A stretch of 64,000 nucleotides of DNA from Akkermansiaceae bacterium UBA2367 (GCA_002344525.1 DDTJ01000077.1:22142-86141), one strand, 5' to 3'; counted from the stretch's first letter, positions 16,771 through 25,449 are shown. Numbers and translations are program-made. Notes: generated by a model from the sequence alone, not told the origin.

Positions 16771-16812
16771 AAAAAAATCAGCGAAGATCAGCCAAATCAG
16801 CGGTCCCAAATC
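16771..16812. repeat. AATCAGCG-iterated intergenic repeat, copy 1
   Basis: A run of A is followed by ATCAGCG, GATCAGC and AATCAGCGGTCCC at 11-13 bp steps. A near-copy with the same order of units lies at 23598-23640. A further CAGCGGTCC occurs just before the permease ATG at 16833. It contains no gene. Confidence 0.65.
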
Positions 16813-16832
16813 CCCCATAACCTCAGCGGTCC

Positions 16833-17687
16833 ATGATCCGCCATTTCCTCCAGCGCCTTCTCGTCGCCACGATCCGCTTCGCCGCGGCGGGGATCGCGCT
16901 GCTCGCGCTGGTGGAGTTCTCCTTCGTGGTCCCCGGCGGGTCCGGCCACCATGTCTGGCAGGTCGAATCCTACGGCCTCGTCCCTCCCGAACTGGCTCCC
17001 CGTCCGCTCGCTTGGGGGGAACTGCTTCGCGAACGTGGATCAGCGACGGGGCGCGTCCTCTTCCTCGTGGTTCCGACCGTCCTCCTTGTCGGCTACGGCT
17101 GGGGCATCCTCGGGGCGAGGCTGCGCCGCTACCGCGTCGCCTCCCTCCTCGCCGCGCCCTTCGCCGCCTTCGCTTGCACGCCGGGCTTTTGGTTCGTCGG
17201 GCTGGTGGCGATCTACTCGTATTTCCACTGGCAGCGCCCTGGCTTCGCCGGGGACCTCGTCGTGGAGCGCGGCCCCGACCTCCTCGCGTGGTGGAACGCG
17301 GCGGTCGTGGCCCTGCCCGTGGCGGCGGCGGGAATCGCCTGGCAGATCCGAGCGGTCGCGGCGGTGCTGGAACGCGAGACCGCCCGGCCTTGGACGCGCG
17401 GGCTCTTCGTCGCGGGAGCGAACAACGAGGAGATTTTCTACGGCCATGCCCTCCGCCGCGCCGTGCCCGCCCTCGCCACCCTTGCGGACCGCCCTCTGCC
17501 CGCCCTCCTCGGTGGGCTCGTCGTGCTGGAGCCCGCCTTCCGCTATCCGGGGATGGGGTCGCTCCTCGTCGAGTCGATCCGGCTCGGTAGCTATCCCGGC
17601 GTCCTCCTCGCCTCGCTTTCCTTCGCCGCCCTCGCGACGCTTGCGACCTTCCTGCGCGAACTCGCCGTCCCGCCGCCCGCCGCATGA
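16833..17687 (+). CDS. Peptide-type ABC transporter permease (DppB-like)
   Basis: The 284-residue membrane protein has about six hydrophobic segments, the first at residues 10-33 and others near 75, 110, 155, 225 and 255. Residues about 195-212 (FVAGANNEEIFYGHALRRA) match the EAA loop that docks on the ATPase. LEPAFRYPGMGSLLVESI is the typical DppB/OppB ending. It is shorter than most DppB proteins and lacks a large periplasmic loop. Its stop overlaps the next permease start as ATGA, so the two half-channels are made together. Confidence 0.8.
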   Translation: MIRHFLQRLLVATIRFAAAGIALLALVEFSFVVPGGSGHHVWQVESYGLVPPELAPRPLAWGELLRERGSATGRVLFLVVPTVLLVGYGWGILGARLRRYRVASLLAAPFAAFACTPGFWFVGLVAIYSYFHWQRPGFAGDLVVERGPDLLAWWNAAVVALPVAAAGIAWQIRAVAAVLERETARPWTRGLFVAGANNEEIFYGHALRRAVPALATLADRPLPALLGGLVVLEPAFRYPGMGSLLVESIRLGSYPGVLLASLSFAALATLATFLRELAVPPPAA

Positions 17688-18577
17688 ACGCGAACCGCCG
17701 CCAATCCAAACCCGCGCGAGCCCTGCTCCATCTCGCCGCCCGCCTCCGGCGGATGCGGCGGGCGCTGCTGCTGGCGATCCCCTACCTGCTCCTCCTCGGC
17801 TGGCTCCTCTCGGGCGGAGGCAAGGGCGACCTGCGGCCCGACGAGCTCTACGCGGCTCGCGAAACGCCAGTTTGGAAAGCGCCCGACCGCGAGCACTGGT
17901 TCGGCACGACGGCGGGCGGGGCCGACCTCTTCGAGTTGAGCCGCCGCGCCATGGCCGGCTCCGTCTCCGTCGCGGTCCTGGCCGTCTCGCTCGGGATCGG
18001 CCTCGCCCTGCTCGCAGTGTCGCTCTCCGTCTTCGACGAGCGCGAGAGCCGCTTCGACTGGATCGACCGTCTCGCCCGCGCCTTGGGAGCTATCCCCGGC
18101 CTAGTCGCCCTCGCGATCCTGACGGGCGGCGGAGGAGGAGGGCTCGGCCTCGTCATCGCGGGCCTCGCCATGGTTGTGGCTCTGCCCCTCTGCCCGGTCC
18201 TGACCGCTTGGTTCCGCGAGGGCGAGGCGGGATTCGACATCCTCGCCGCCGGCGTCGCCGGACTCTCCCGGCGCGAGATCGTGCTCGGACGCGTCCTCCC
18301 CCCGGTGCTGCGACGGTTGCCCGGCGTCTTCGCCGCGCTCGTGCCCGCCGCCGTGCTCGCGGAAATGGCCCTCTCCTTCCTCGGCTTCGCCGGGGGACGG
18401 CTCAGCGTCGGCGCGATGGTGGCGCGGGGGCAGGACTACCTCATCGAAGCGCCGTGGATGGCGATCTATCCCGGCCTTTTCGCCACCGCCGTCGTCCTCG
18501 TCCTCTCCCTCCTCGGCTGGCGGGTCTCGGTGGCCCTGCGCACCGGACCGCTCCCGCTCGTCCTCCAGTCACCCTGA
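17684..18577 (+). CDS. Peptide-type ABC transporter permease (DppC-like)
   Basis: The 297-residue protein has an N-terminal hydrophobic segment (residues 26-43), a DppC-type leader loop with HWFGTTAGGADLFELSRRA near 70, and four to five further membrane segments. The EAA loop is AAGVAGLSRREIVLGRVLP near 190. AEMALSFLGFAGG and the late APWMAIYPGLFAT block are characteristic of DppC/OppC. It forms the second half of the channel with the upstream permease and is followed after 1 bp by the ATPase gene. Confidence 0.85.
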   Translation: MNANRRQSKPARALLHLAARLRRMRRALLLAIPYLLLLGWLLSGGGKGDLRPDELYAARETPVWKAPDREHWFGTTAGGADLFELSRRAMAGSVSVAVLAVSLGIGLALLAVSLSVFDERESRFDWIDRLARALGAIPGLVALAILTGGGGGGLGLVIAGLAMVVALPLCPVLTAWFREGEAGFDILAAGVAGLSRREIVLGRVLPPVLRRLPGVFAALVPAAVLAEMALSFLGFAGGRLSVGAMVARGQDYLIEAPWMAIYPGLFATAVVLVLSLLGWRVSVALRTGPLPLVLQSP

Positions 18578-18578
18578 C

Positions 18579-19481
18579 ATGAGCACCAAAACCGAAGCCC
18601 TGCTCGAAGTGAAGGATCTCACCGTGGAGATCCCCGGCGTGCTCGGCGAACGGCAGATCGGCCTGCGCAAGGTCTCCCTCGCCCTCGCGCCCGGCGAGAT
18701 CGTCGCGCTCGCGGGCGAGGCGGGCAGCGGCAAGTCGCTCCTCGCCCGCCTCGTCGCCGGGATCGCCGATCCTCGGGCGAAGGTACTGGCGGGCTCCGTC
18801 GAATTCGAGGGCGCGTCCCTGACGGGAAAAAAACGCCGCGCCTTGCTGGCCTTGCGTCGCGGCCCCGTCACCGTGGTCGCGAGCGAAGCCTCGGCCCCGT
18901 CCGATCCCGACCGCAGCGTGCGCCAATGGCTGCGCGAAGTCCTCCGTCTCGCGAAGGGGAAGACTCGCGAGTGGGAGGACGCCTTCTTCCACGCCGGACT
19001 CCTCGAACCCGAGCAGCTCCTCCCCCGCCGCCTCGCCGACTTGGCGCCCCTCGACCGGAAGCGCCTCGGCCTCGCCCGCGCTCTGATCGTCGGTTCGCGG
19101 CTCCTCGTCTCGGAGGAGGCGGGGGCCGACCTCGACCCGCTCGCCGAAGCCGCTTGGTACGAATGGCTCGTCCGCGCCCGCGACGAATCCGGCCTCGCCG
19201 TCCTCGCCACGACCGGATCGCTGCGCGGAGTCGAGCGTTTCGCCGACCGCGTCGCCGTGTTTTTCGAAGGCGGCATCTTGGAAAGCGGGACGCCCGTCGA
19301 AATCGTCGCCGCACCGCGATTCGCCTACACCCGCGAGTTCCGCGCCTGCGAGCCGGACCTCGCCGACCTGCCGCGCGACCTGCCCGTGATCCGCCGCGCC
19401 GCAGTGCGCGAGGCCGAGGAGGCGGTGCATCAGGCCGCGACTTCGCTCGACGCGTCGTCCGACCGAGGCCGACAGCCTTGA
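18579..19481 (+). CDS. Degenerate ABC transporter ATPase subunit (DppD-like)
   Basis: The 300-residue protein aligns with DppD/OppD ATPases and keeps Walker A (GEAGSGKS, 46-53). Other catalytic motifs are eroded. The Q-loop position reads VASEASA, the LSGGQ signature is replaced by LADLAPLDRKR near 152, Walker B is LLVSEEAGADLD with glutamate for the usual aspartate, and the H-loop histidine is glycine (TTGSL, about 213). It ends the transporter operon and no second ATPase gene is present. It may bind ATP without efficient hydrolysis, or pair with an ATPase encoded elsewhere. The gene itself is intact, with codon use like its neighbours. Confidence 0.8.
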   Translation: MSTKTEALLEVKDLTVEIPGVLGERQIGLRKVSLALAPGEIVALAGEAGSGKSLLARLVAGIADPRAKVLAGSVEFEGASLTGKKRRALLALRRGPVTVVASEASAPSDPDRSVRQWLREVLRLAKGKTREWEDAFFHAGLLEPEQLLPRRLADLAPLDRKRLGLARALIVGSRLLVSEEAGADLDPLAEAAWYEWLVRARDESGLAVLATTGSLRGVERFADRVAVFFEGGILESGTPVEIVAAPRFAYTREFRACEPDLADLPRDLPVIRRAAVREAEEAVHQAATSLDASSDRGRQP

Positions 19482-19599
19482 CTATAGTCCCAGCAAGGAC
19501 GGTCTTCGGTGTTTCCGCCAGCTTCACCACATGGCTCCCATTGGAACCATGGCGGAGAATATGCGAAGCGGATAACCGAAGGCCACTTCGTGAGAACTC

Positions 19600-20805
19600 T
19601 CACTTCCCGGCGGCCTTGTCGAGGGCGGCTTTCACTTCCGCCTCGACTTCCGCGTAGAGGGATTCGTCGGCCTTGAGAACGTCCTTGGCGGCGTCGCGGC
19701 CTTGGGCGATCTGGGTGCCTCGGAAGCTGATCCAAGAACCGCGCTTCTGGAGGATCTCGTGCTCAATGGCGAGGTCGAGAAGGGAGCCGACGGCGGAGAT
19801 GCCCTCGTTGAACATGATATCGAACTCGGCTTCGCCGTAGGGCGGAGCGACTTTGTTCTTCACGATTTTCAATTTGGTGCGGTTGCCGGTGACGGTACCG
19901 TCGGCGGCTTTGATGCTGCCGGTGCGGCGGATGTCGCAACGGACGGAACTGTAGAATTTGAGGGCGCGGCCTCCGGGCTGGGTCTCGGGGTTGCCGAACA
20001 TGATCCCGACCTTTTCGCGGATCTGGTTGGTGAAGATGACGACGGTACGGGCCTTGGAAATGATGGCGGTGAGCTTGCGCAAGGCGGCGCTCATGAGGCG
20101 AGCCTGGGCGCCGACGGTGGCTTCGCCGATCTCGCCGTCGAGCTCCTGCTTGGTGACGAGGGCGGCGACGGAGTCGAGGACGATGACGTCGAGGGCGTTG
20201 GAGCGGACGAGGGTCTCGACGATGCGCAGGGCCTCCTCGCCGGAGCTGGGCTGGGAGAGGAGGAGGTTGTCGAGGTCGACACCGAGGCGGCGGGCATATT
20301 GCGGGTCGAGGGCGTGCTCGACATCGACGAAGGCGGCGAGGCCACCCTGCTTCTGCGCCTGGGCGACGACGGTGAGGGTGAGGGTGGTCTTGCCGGAGGA
20401 TTCGGGGCCATAGACCTCGACGATACGCCCGCGGGGGAAGCCGCCGGCCCCGAGGGCGCGGTCGATGAGAAGATTGCCGGTGGGGATGGTCTCGACGTCG
20501 ATGCGGTTGTCGCTGCCGAGGCGCATGATGGCGGATTCGCCGAAGTCCTTCTGGATCTGCGAGATGGCCAAGTCGAGGTTTTTCGCCCGGGCTTCGGCGA
20601 TGCGGCTGGTCTCCTTGTCGTTGCTTTTCGGGGTGGCCATGTCGGATGCGGTTGGGGAGGAGGCGCGCGGCGTGGTTTTGCGCACGGCGGCTTTCGGGGT
20701 GGGGAGGGGTGAGGCCGCCGCTGCGCCCGCCGCAGGGAGGTGGACGGGGTTCGCGCCAGCTTCGGTTTCGGAAGGGATTTCGGTAGGAGATAGCAGTTCG
20801 ACCAT
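19600..20805 (-). CDS. recA: RecA recombinase
   Basis: RecA forms the filament on single-stranded DNA that drives recombination and SOS induction. Walker A is GPESSGKTT. Other RecA blocks are FVDVEHALDPQYARRLGV, DVIVLDSVAALVTK, the L2 region with TNQIREKVG and GNPETQPGGRALKFY. Two starts are possible. The ATG at 20805 gives 401 residues with a 55-residue Ala/Pro/Ser-rich leader; the ATG at 20640 (MATPKSNDK) gives the usual 346. The predicted promoter lies about 25 bp before 20805 and the leader has coding-like third positions, so the longer form is annotated, without certainty. Confidence 0.95.
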   Translation of the reverse strand: MVELLSPTEIPSETEAGANPVHLPAAGAAAASPLPTPKAAVRKTTPRASSPTASDMATPKSNDKETSRIAEARAKNLDLAISQIQKDFGESAIMRLGSDNRIDVETIPTGNLLIDRALGAGGFPRGRIVEVYGPESSGKTTLTLTVVAQAQKQGGLAAFVDVEHALDPQYARRLGVDLDNLLLSQPSSGEEALRIVETLVRSNALDVIVLDSVAALVTKQELDGEIGEATVGAQARLMSAALRKLTAIISKARTVVIFTNQIREKVGIMFGNPETQPGGRALKFYSSVRCDIRRTGSIKAADGTVTGNRTKLKIVKNKVAPPYGEAEFDIMFNEGISAVGSLLDLAIEHEILQKRGSWISFRGTQIAQGRDAAKDVLKADESLYAEVEAEVKAALDKAAGK

Positions 20806-20829
20806 GGGATGACAAATGTTGTTTCAGCG

Positions 20830-20873
20830 ATCTTACTTGGAAAGTGTTCACAAGTCCAGTAAAAAAGTGAACA
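20830..20873 (-). promoter_or_regulatory. Predicted recA promoter with TGTTCAC/GTGAACA inverted repeat
   Basis: On the minus strand TGGACT (20858-20853) and TAAGAT (20835-20830) are 17 bp apart. TGTTCAC (20845-20851) and GTGAACA (20867-20873) form a perfect 7-bp inverted repeat with a 15-bp gap, with one arm between the -35 and -10. It could be a damage-response operator, but it is not a standard LexA box that I recognise. Confidence 0.4.
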
Positions 20874-20951
20874 GCTTTTGATTTTTCTTCAGAGCGACGG
20901 CGATTTGCTTTCGGGTGGACTCTGCGGGATGGTGCGGTTTCCGCCAAAACC

Positions 20952-21917
20952 ATGCGCATTCTCTCCGGCATCCAACCGAGCGGCCGCCTTCACATCGGCA
21001 ACTACTTCGGCATGATGGAACCCTCGATCCGTCTCCAGGACGAGGGCGAGGCCTATTATTTCATCGCCGACTACCATGCCCTGACCTCGACGCACGATCC
21101 GGCGGCGCTGCGGGAGAACGTGCGGAACCTCGCCATCGACTTCCTCGCCTGCGGGCTGGACCCTGGCAAAGCCACCTTCTGGAGGCAGTCGGACGTGCCG
21201 GAGGTGACGGAGCTGGCGTGGATCCTGAGCTGCGTCACGCCGATGGGCCTGCTGGAGCGGGCCGTCTCCTACAAGGACAAGGTGTCCCAGGGGCTTTCGC
21301 CCTCGCACGGGCTTTTCGCCTACCCGGTGCTTCAGGCGGCGGACATCCTCATTTTCGACTCGAACGTGGTGCCGGTGGGCCGCGATCAGAAGCAGCATCT
21401 CGAAGTGACGCGCGACATCGCGCAGAAGTTCAACGACCGCTACGGCGAGGGGCTGCTCGTCATTCCCGAGCCACGCATCCGCGAGGAGACGGCGATGGTG
21501 CCGGGGCTGGACGGGCGCAAGATGAGCAAGAGCTACGACAACGCCATCGACCTGTTCGAGGAGACGGAGAAGAAGCTGCGCTCGAAGATCATGAAGATCG
21601 TGACGGACTCGACGCCGGTGGAGGCATCGAAGGACCCGGAGGAAAGCTATATCGTGCAGCTCTACCGCCTTTTCGCGACGCCGGACGAGGTGGCGGAGAT
21701 GGAGGCCTCCTTCCGCGCGGGGGGGCAGGGCTACGGCCACTACAAGCAGCAGCTCTTCGAGCATGTCCGCGACCATTTCGCGCCGATGAGGGAAAGGCGC
21801 GAAGCCCTGCTCAAGGATGCGGCCTATATCGACGACGTCCTCGCCGAGGGGGCGAAGAAAGCGCACGCCCAAGCGCGGCGGACGATGGACCGGGTGCGCG
21901 CGGCGGTGGGGATGTGA
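20952..21917 (+). CDS. trpS: Tryptophanyl-tRNA synthetase
   Basis: The 321-residue class I synthetase charges tRNA-Trp. It has the HIGH-type motif in SGRLHIGNYFG near residue 12-20 and KMSKS in GRKMSKSYDN near 190. Between them are FIADYHALTS and PVGRDQKQHLE, standard for bacterial TrpRS. The length is typical. It is divergent from recA across a 146-bp AT-rich spacer. Confidence 0.95.
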   Translation: MRILSGIQPSGRLHIGNYFGMMEPSIRLQDEGEAYYFIADYHALTSTHDPAALRENVRNLAIDFLACGLDPGKATFWRQSDVPEVTELAWILSCVTPMGLLERAVSYKDKVSQGLSPSHGLFAYPVLQAADILIFDSNVVPVGRDQKQHLEVTRDIAQKFNDRYGEGLLVIPEPRIREETAMVPGLDGRKMSKSYDNAIDLFEETEKKLRSKIMKIVTDSTPVEASKDPEESYIVQLYRLFATPDEVAEMEASFRAGGQGYGHYKQQLFEHVRDHFAPMRERREALLKDAAYIDDVLAEGAKKAHAQARRTMDRVRAAVGM

Positions 21918-21933
21918 AACGTCCTGCGGGCGG

Positions 21934-22695
21934 TCACAACCCGGTCGGATGGTCGATGAACCGCGTCGCCAATCCCCCGAACTCCGTCGCCCAGCGCTCC
22001 GCGAGGGCCTTCACTCCGAAGGTCTCCGTCGCGTAGTGGCCCGCGTAGACGAGGTTGATCCCCAGCTCCTCGGCGGCGGTGTAGCTCCAATGCGGCCCCT
22101 CGCCGGTGAGGAAGGTGTCGATCCCGGTCGCGGCCAGCTCGTGGATCTGCGACCCCGCCCCTCCCGTGACGGCGCCCAGCTCCCGCACCCGCGCGGGGCC
22201 TCCAGGCGCGAGCTTCGGTTCGGCCCCGACCGCTGCGGCGACTTTCGCGAGCAGTTCGTCGCGGTCGAGATCGAGGGAGACGCGGAGGCCGAGATCCCTC
22301 CCCTTCCACGGAGCGAAAGGCCGCCCTTGCCCTTCGAAGCCGAGCGCTCCGAGGAGGCGGGCGTTGTTGCCGAGTTCGGGATGCACGTCGAGGGGGAGAT
22401 GGGCGCTGTAGATGGCGAGGTCGCGGTCCATCGCCAGCTTGAGCTTGCGGTAGAGCGCGCCCTCGATGCGCTGCGCCCCCTGCCAGAAGAGGCCGTGGTG
22501 GACGACGAGGAGATCGACCCCGGCGGCGCAGGCCTCCTCGATCACGGGCAGGCAGGCGTCCACGGCGGCGGCGATGGACGCGACCTTGCCCGAGTTCGCG
22601 AGCTGGAGCCCGTTGAGGGCGCCGGGGTAGTCGGGGATCGCGTCGAGGTTCAGCCAGTCGTTCGCCGCGCGGACGAGATCGTGCAAATCAGCCAT
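21934..22695 (-). CDS. Nif3/YbgI-like dinuclear metal center protein
   Basis: The 253-residue protein belongs to the Nif3 (DUF34) family. Metal ligands are seen in LLVVHHGLFW (two histidines near residue 70), AHLPLDVHPELGNNARL near 105, GEGPHWSY near 215 and YAGHYATETFGVK near 230. LNGLQLANSG near the start is also typical. The family may have GTP cyclohydrolase or other metal-dependent hydrolase activity, but its role is not agreed. The start MADLHDLVRAANDWL is preferred to an upstream ATG because conserved sequence begins at once. It converges on trpS. Confidence 0.85.
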   Translation of the reverse strand: MADLHDLVRAANDWLNLDAIPDYPGALNGLQLANSGKVASIAAAVDACLPVIEEACAAGVDLLVVHHGLFWQGAQRIEGALYRKLKLAMDRDLAIYSAHLPLDVHPELGNNARLLGALGFEGQGRPFAPWKGRDLGLRVSLDLDRDELLAKVAAAVGAEPKLAPGGPARVRELGAVTGGAGSQIHELAATGIDTFLTGEGPHWSYTAAEELGINLVYAGHYATETFGVKALAERWATEFGGLATRFIDHPTGL

Positions 22696-22842
22696 GCGGG
22701 ACCGATACGCGAAGCGCCCGCCGTTTGGAAATGAAAAACCTCGTCGGCTAGGGCCTCTGTGCCGGGATCGCGAGAATCGACCGGGCTTCATCGGAAAAGG
22801 AGGCTATCGTGTCCGGCATCCGGTCGCCAGCCGGGCTCGCCC

Positions 22843-23580
22843 ATGGGCAGAAGAAGACAACGCAGATCCGCCACCTCCTCCACGGGCGAGGCCATCCTCG
22901 TCAACCAGCTCAGCGTGCGCGACGCCGTCCATCTGGTGAAGACCGAGGGTGGATCGCTTTCGACCGGACGGATCGTCTTCCGCCTCGCCACCGTCGCCCT
23001 CGTCGCCGCCTTCACGGCGCGGGCCATCGTCTTGGGCTACGCGACGGCTTGGCATCTTTTTCTGCCGATGGTCGCCGAATATCTCGTGCTGCTCCTTTCG
23101 CTGCCGATCCTCAACCTGTTCCTCCGCGACGACGAGTTGAAAAGGGAAAGCCGCAAAAGCCTCGCTTGGCTTTTCGCCATGGCCATGGTCGCCTCGCTCT
23201 GGATCGCCTCGCGCTCCTTCGACGAGGGCAGCGCGTGGCCGACGCAAGCGAAGGCCGAAGCCGCCCGGCTCCTCCACTGGATCACCGGGCATCAGATGCA
23301 CTGGCCCATCCTCGGGGCGGCGGCGGCCATGGCCCTCGGGATGCCCGGTCGCGTCGCCGCCTACCACCGGCACGGGCCGCCCTTCATGGCCGTGGGGCTC
23401 GGCTGCGCCATGCGGGTCGTCATCCCGCTCTTCGGCTGTTTTCTGATTCCCTACCTCGCCTCAGGGAAAATCCCCCTCGTCTGGGCGATCTGGTCTATCC
23501 TCCTCCTCGCCGAGCTCGGCGCGCTCTGGATGCACTGGGATCTGCAACGGCGTCTCGCCCGACGCGGGATCGCGGTGTGA
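22843..23580 (+). CDS. Integral membrane protein of unknown function
   Basis: The 245-residue protein has a polar start and five or six hydrophobic segments: near residues 45-68, 72-95, 106-124, 155-175, 180-206 and 213-233. I recognise no family. The N-terminal stretch contains VNQLSVRDAVHLVKTEGG before the first membrane segment. It is followed by a repeat and the thiolase gene and is divergent from the Nif3 gene. The start at 22843 is uncertain because the frame is open further upstream. Confidence 0.65.
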   Translation: MGRRRQRRSATSSTGEAILVNQLSVRDAVHLVKTEGGSLSTGRIVFRLATVALVAAFTARAIVLGYATAWHLFLPMVAEYLVLLLSLPILNLFLRDDELKRESRKSLAWLFAMAMVASLWIASRSFDEGSAWPTQAKAEAARLLHWITGHQMHWPILGAAAAMALGMPGRVAAYHRHGPPFMAVGLGCAMRVVIPLFGCFLIPYLASGKIPLVWAIWSILLLAELGALWMHWDLQRRLARRGIAV

Positions 23581-23597
23581 TTCCCGAGGGAACCTCG

Positions 23598-23640
23598 AAA
23601 AAAATCAGCGAAGTTCAGCGCCAATCAGCGGTCCCTGAAA
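23598..23640. repeat. AATCAGCG-iterated intergenic repeat, copy 2
   Basis: An A-run then ATCAGCG, GTTCAGCG and CAATCAGCGGTCCC repeats the order seen at 16771-16812, with a few substitutions and one or two extra bases. It fills most of the 81-bp spacer before the thiolase gene. Confidence 0.65.
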
Positions 23641-23661
23641 CCCACCCCAGCCCCCATCCAC

Positions 23662-24810
23662 ATGAACGTCCATCTCGTCGACGCGAAACGCTCCCCCATC
23701 GGCCGCTTCGGCGGGGGCCTGAAATCCCTGTCCGCCGCCGACCTGGCCCTCGCCGTGGCCGGGGCGGTCGCGCCTGAGGCCCTCCGCTCCGAAATCGATC
23801 AAGTGATCCTCGGGCAGGTCCTCCAAGCCGGTTGCGGCATGAACGTGGCCCGCCAAACCGGCTGGCGGCTCGGTCTGCCCGAGGCATCCCCCGCCTTCAC
23901 CGTGAACATGGCCTGCGGCTCCTCGCTCAAGGCCGCGGCCCTCGCCGCCGACGCGATCCGGCTCGAAGAGGCGGGCCTCGTCCTCGCGGGCGGCGTCGAG
24001 TCGATGAGCCGCGCCCCACACTACGCGCTCGACGCCCGCTGGGGCAAAAAGCTCGGCGATGCCTCCCTGACCGACTCGCTTTTCCTCGACGGCCTCAGCG
24101 ACCCCATGCTTGGTATCGGCATGGGCGAGACCGCCGAGCGCATTGCGGACCAGCTCGGCATCGCCCGCGCCGAGCAAGACGCCTTCGCCGTCCGCAGCCA
24201 ACGCCTCGCCGCCGCGCATCGCGCCGCCTTCGCCCGCGAGATCGTGCCCGTGACGACGCGCGAGGGTCTCGTCGCCGAGGACGAGCATCCCCGGGCCGAC
24301 ACGACCGAGGAGGGGCTCGCGAAACTGAAGCCCGCCTTCCGTCCCGAGGGCAGTGTCACCGCCGGCAACGCCTCTGGCATCAACGACGGGGCCGCGATGG
24401 TCCTGCTCGCGAGCGACGAAGCCCTCGCCCGCCACGGTCTCGCCTCCCGCGCCCGCGTCGTCGCGACGGCGGCGGTGGGCTGCGACCCGGCCCTGATGGG
24501 CTTGGGTCCGGTCGGGGCGATCCGCAAGGCCTGCGCCTTGGCCGGATGGGAGCTCGACGAGGTCGGGGCCATCGAGATCAACGAGGCCTTCGCCGCGCAG
24601 ACCCTCGGTTGCGCACGTTTGCTGGGCTTGGATGCGGAACGGCTCAACCGCCGCGGCGGTGCCATCGCCCTCGGGCATCCCATCGGTGCGAGCGGGGCGC
24701 GGGTGCTCACGACCCTGCTGCACTTGATGGAGGACGAGGGCCACCGACGCGGCATCGCCAGCCTCTGCATCGGCGGCGGCATGGGGATCGCGATGGCGGT
24801 GGAGAGGTGA
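23662..24810 (+). CDS. Acetyl-CoA acetyltransferase (thiolase)
   Basis: The 382-residue enzyme has the thiolase active-site set. The nucleophile C85 lies in VNMACGSSLK, followed by GGVESMSRAP, NEAFAAQT, GHPIGASGARV with the base histidine, and LCIGGGMG with the second cysteine. GSVTAGNASGINDGAA is the usual CoA-loop region. It joins two acetyl-CoA or cleaves 3-ketoacyl-CoA. The sequence looks more like a biosynthetic AtoB/PhaA type than FadA, and no beta-oxidation partner is adjacent. The convergent three-gene unit on the other strand includes a thioesterase. Confidence 0.93.
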   Translation: MNVHLVDAKRSPIGRFGGGLKSLSAADLALAVAGAVAPEALRSEIDQVILGQVLQAGCGMNVARQTGWRLGLPEASPAFTVNMACGSSLKAAALAADAIRLEEAGLVLAGGVESMSRAPHYALDARWGKKLGDASLTDSLFLDGLSDPMLGIGMGETAERIADQLGIARAEQDAFAVRSQRLAAAHRAAFAREIVPVTTREGLVAEDEHPRADTTEEGLAKLKPAFRPEGSVTAGNASGINDGAAMVLLASDEALARHGLASRARVVATAAVGCDPALMGLGPVGAIRKACALAGWELDEVGAIEINEAFAAQTLGCARLLGLDAERLNRRGGAIALGHPIGASGARVLTTLLHLMEDEGHRRGIASLCIGGGMGIAMAVER

Positions 24811-24820
24811 AGGGCGCGGC

Positions 24821-25033
24821 CTACAGCAGCGCCGAATCGTCCCGCCCCTTCAGCCGGATCAGCTTCTTCTTGATCGCCTCCAGCTCGATGGTGAGCTGGT
24901 AGGCCGCCTTGACGACCTCGGCGGTGGTCTCCTCGTCGCCGAGGTGGCGGGCCGCGGGGGTGACCTTCATCATCTCAAGGGCGATGGCCTTGCAGGCCTC
25001 TTCGATCCTGGCGATAGCTTCGTCGCGGGTCAT
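24821..25033 (-). CDS. Small helical protein of unknown function
   Basis: The 70-residue protein (MTRDEAIARIEEACKAIALE, ending LKGRDDSALL) is predicted to be nearly all helix, with charged heptad-like spacing in ELEAIKKKLIRLKG. I recognise no family. It starts 2 bp after the thioesterase stop, so it is the last gene of a three-gene unit. Convergent with thiolase. Confidence 0.65.
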   Translation of the reverse strand: MTRDEAIARIEEACKAIALEMMKVTPAARHLGDEETTAEVVKAAYQLTIELEAIKKKLIRLKGRDDSALL

Positions 25034-25035
25034 GG

Positions 25036-25449
25036 TCAGATCGAGTAGATCGCGACGACATCCTCGGGGATGGCCTGCGGCCTTCCTTTCGCCATGCAGA
25101 CGAGGGTGTAGTCGAACCAGCCTTTCGCCACGGTCTTGCCGTCGGCTTCCTTGAGGATCTCGAAGGCGACCTTCACCCCGTGCTTCCTGATCTCGGAGAC
25201 ACGGGTCTCGACTTCGGCGATGTCGCCGAGGCGGAGGGGGCGCTTGTGCTCGATGTAGGAGGCGCGGACGAACCAGCTCAAGCCGCGTTCGAGGAAGGCG
25301 TCCATGGCCATGCCGTAGCAGCGCTCCATCTGGTCGTAGCGCGCCGCGAGGACGTAGTCGGCGTACTTCGAGTTGTGGACATGCCGGTTCATGTCGATGT
25401 CGTCCGGACGCACCGGGATTCTCGTCCGGAACGCGGAATAGCTCGACAT
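25036..25449 (-). CDS. 4HBT-fold acyl-CoA thioesterase (YbgC-like)
   Basis: The 137-residue hot-dog-fold protein has the YbgC/4HBT pattern. RPDDIDMNRHVHNSKYADY gives the conserved D..RHV.N.KY segment near residue 18, followed by LSWFVRASYIEHKRPLRLGD and VAFEILKEADGKTVAKGWFDYT. Such enzymes release free acids from CoA or ACP thioesters. Its neighbours are a lipoprotein gene 22 bp upstream and a small gene 2 bp downstream. Substrate unknown. Confidence 0.85.
   Translation of the reverse strand: MSSYSAFRTRIPVRPDDIDMNRHVHNSKYADYVLAARYDQMERCYGMAMDAFLERGLSWFVRASYIEHKRPLRLGDIAEVETRVSEIRKHGVKVAFEILKEADGKTVAKGWFDYTLVCMAKGRPQAIPEDVVAIYSI

Noticed and set aside
16771..23640. CRISPR array
   Set aside because: The AATCAGCG units are too short (7-8 bp), lack spacers of constant length and have no cas genes nearby.
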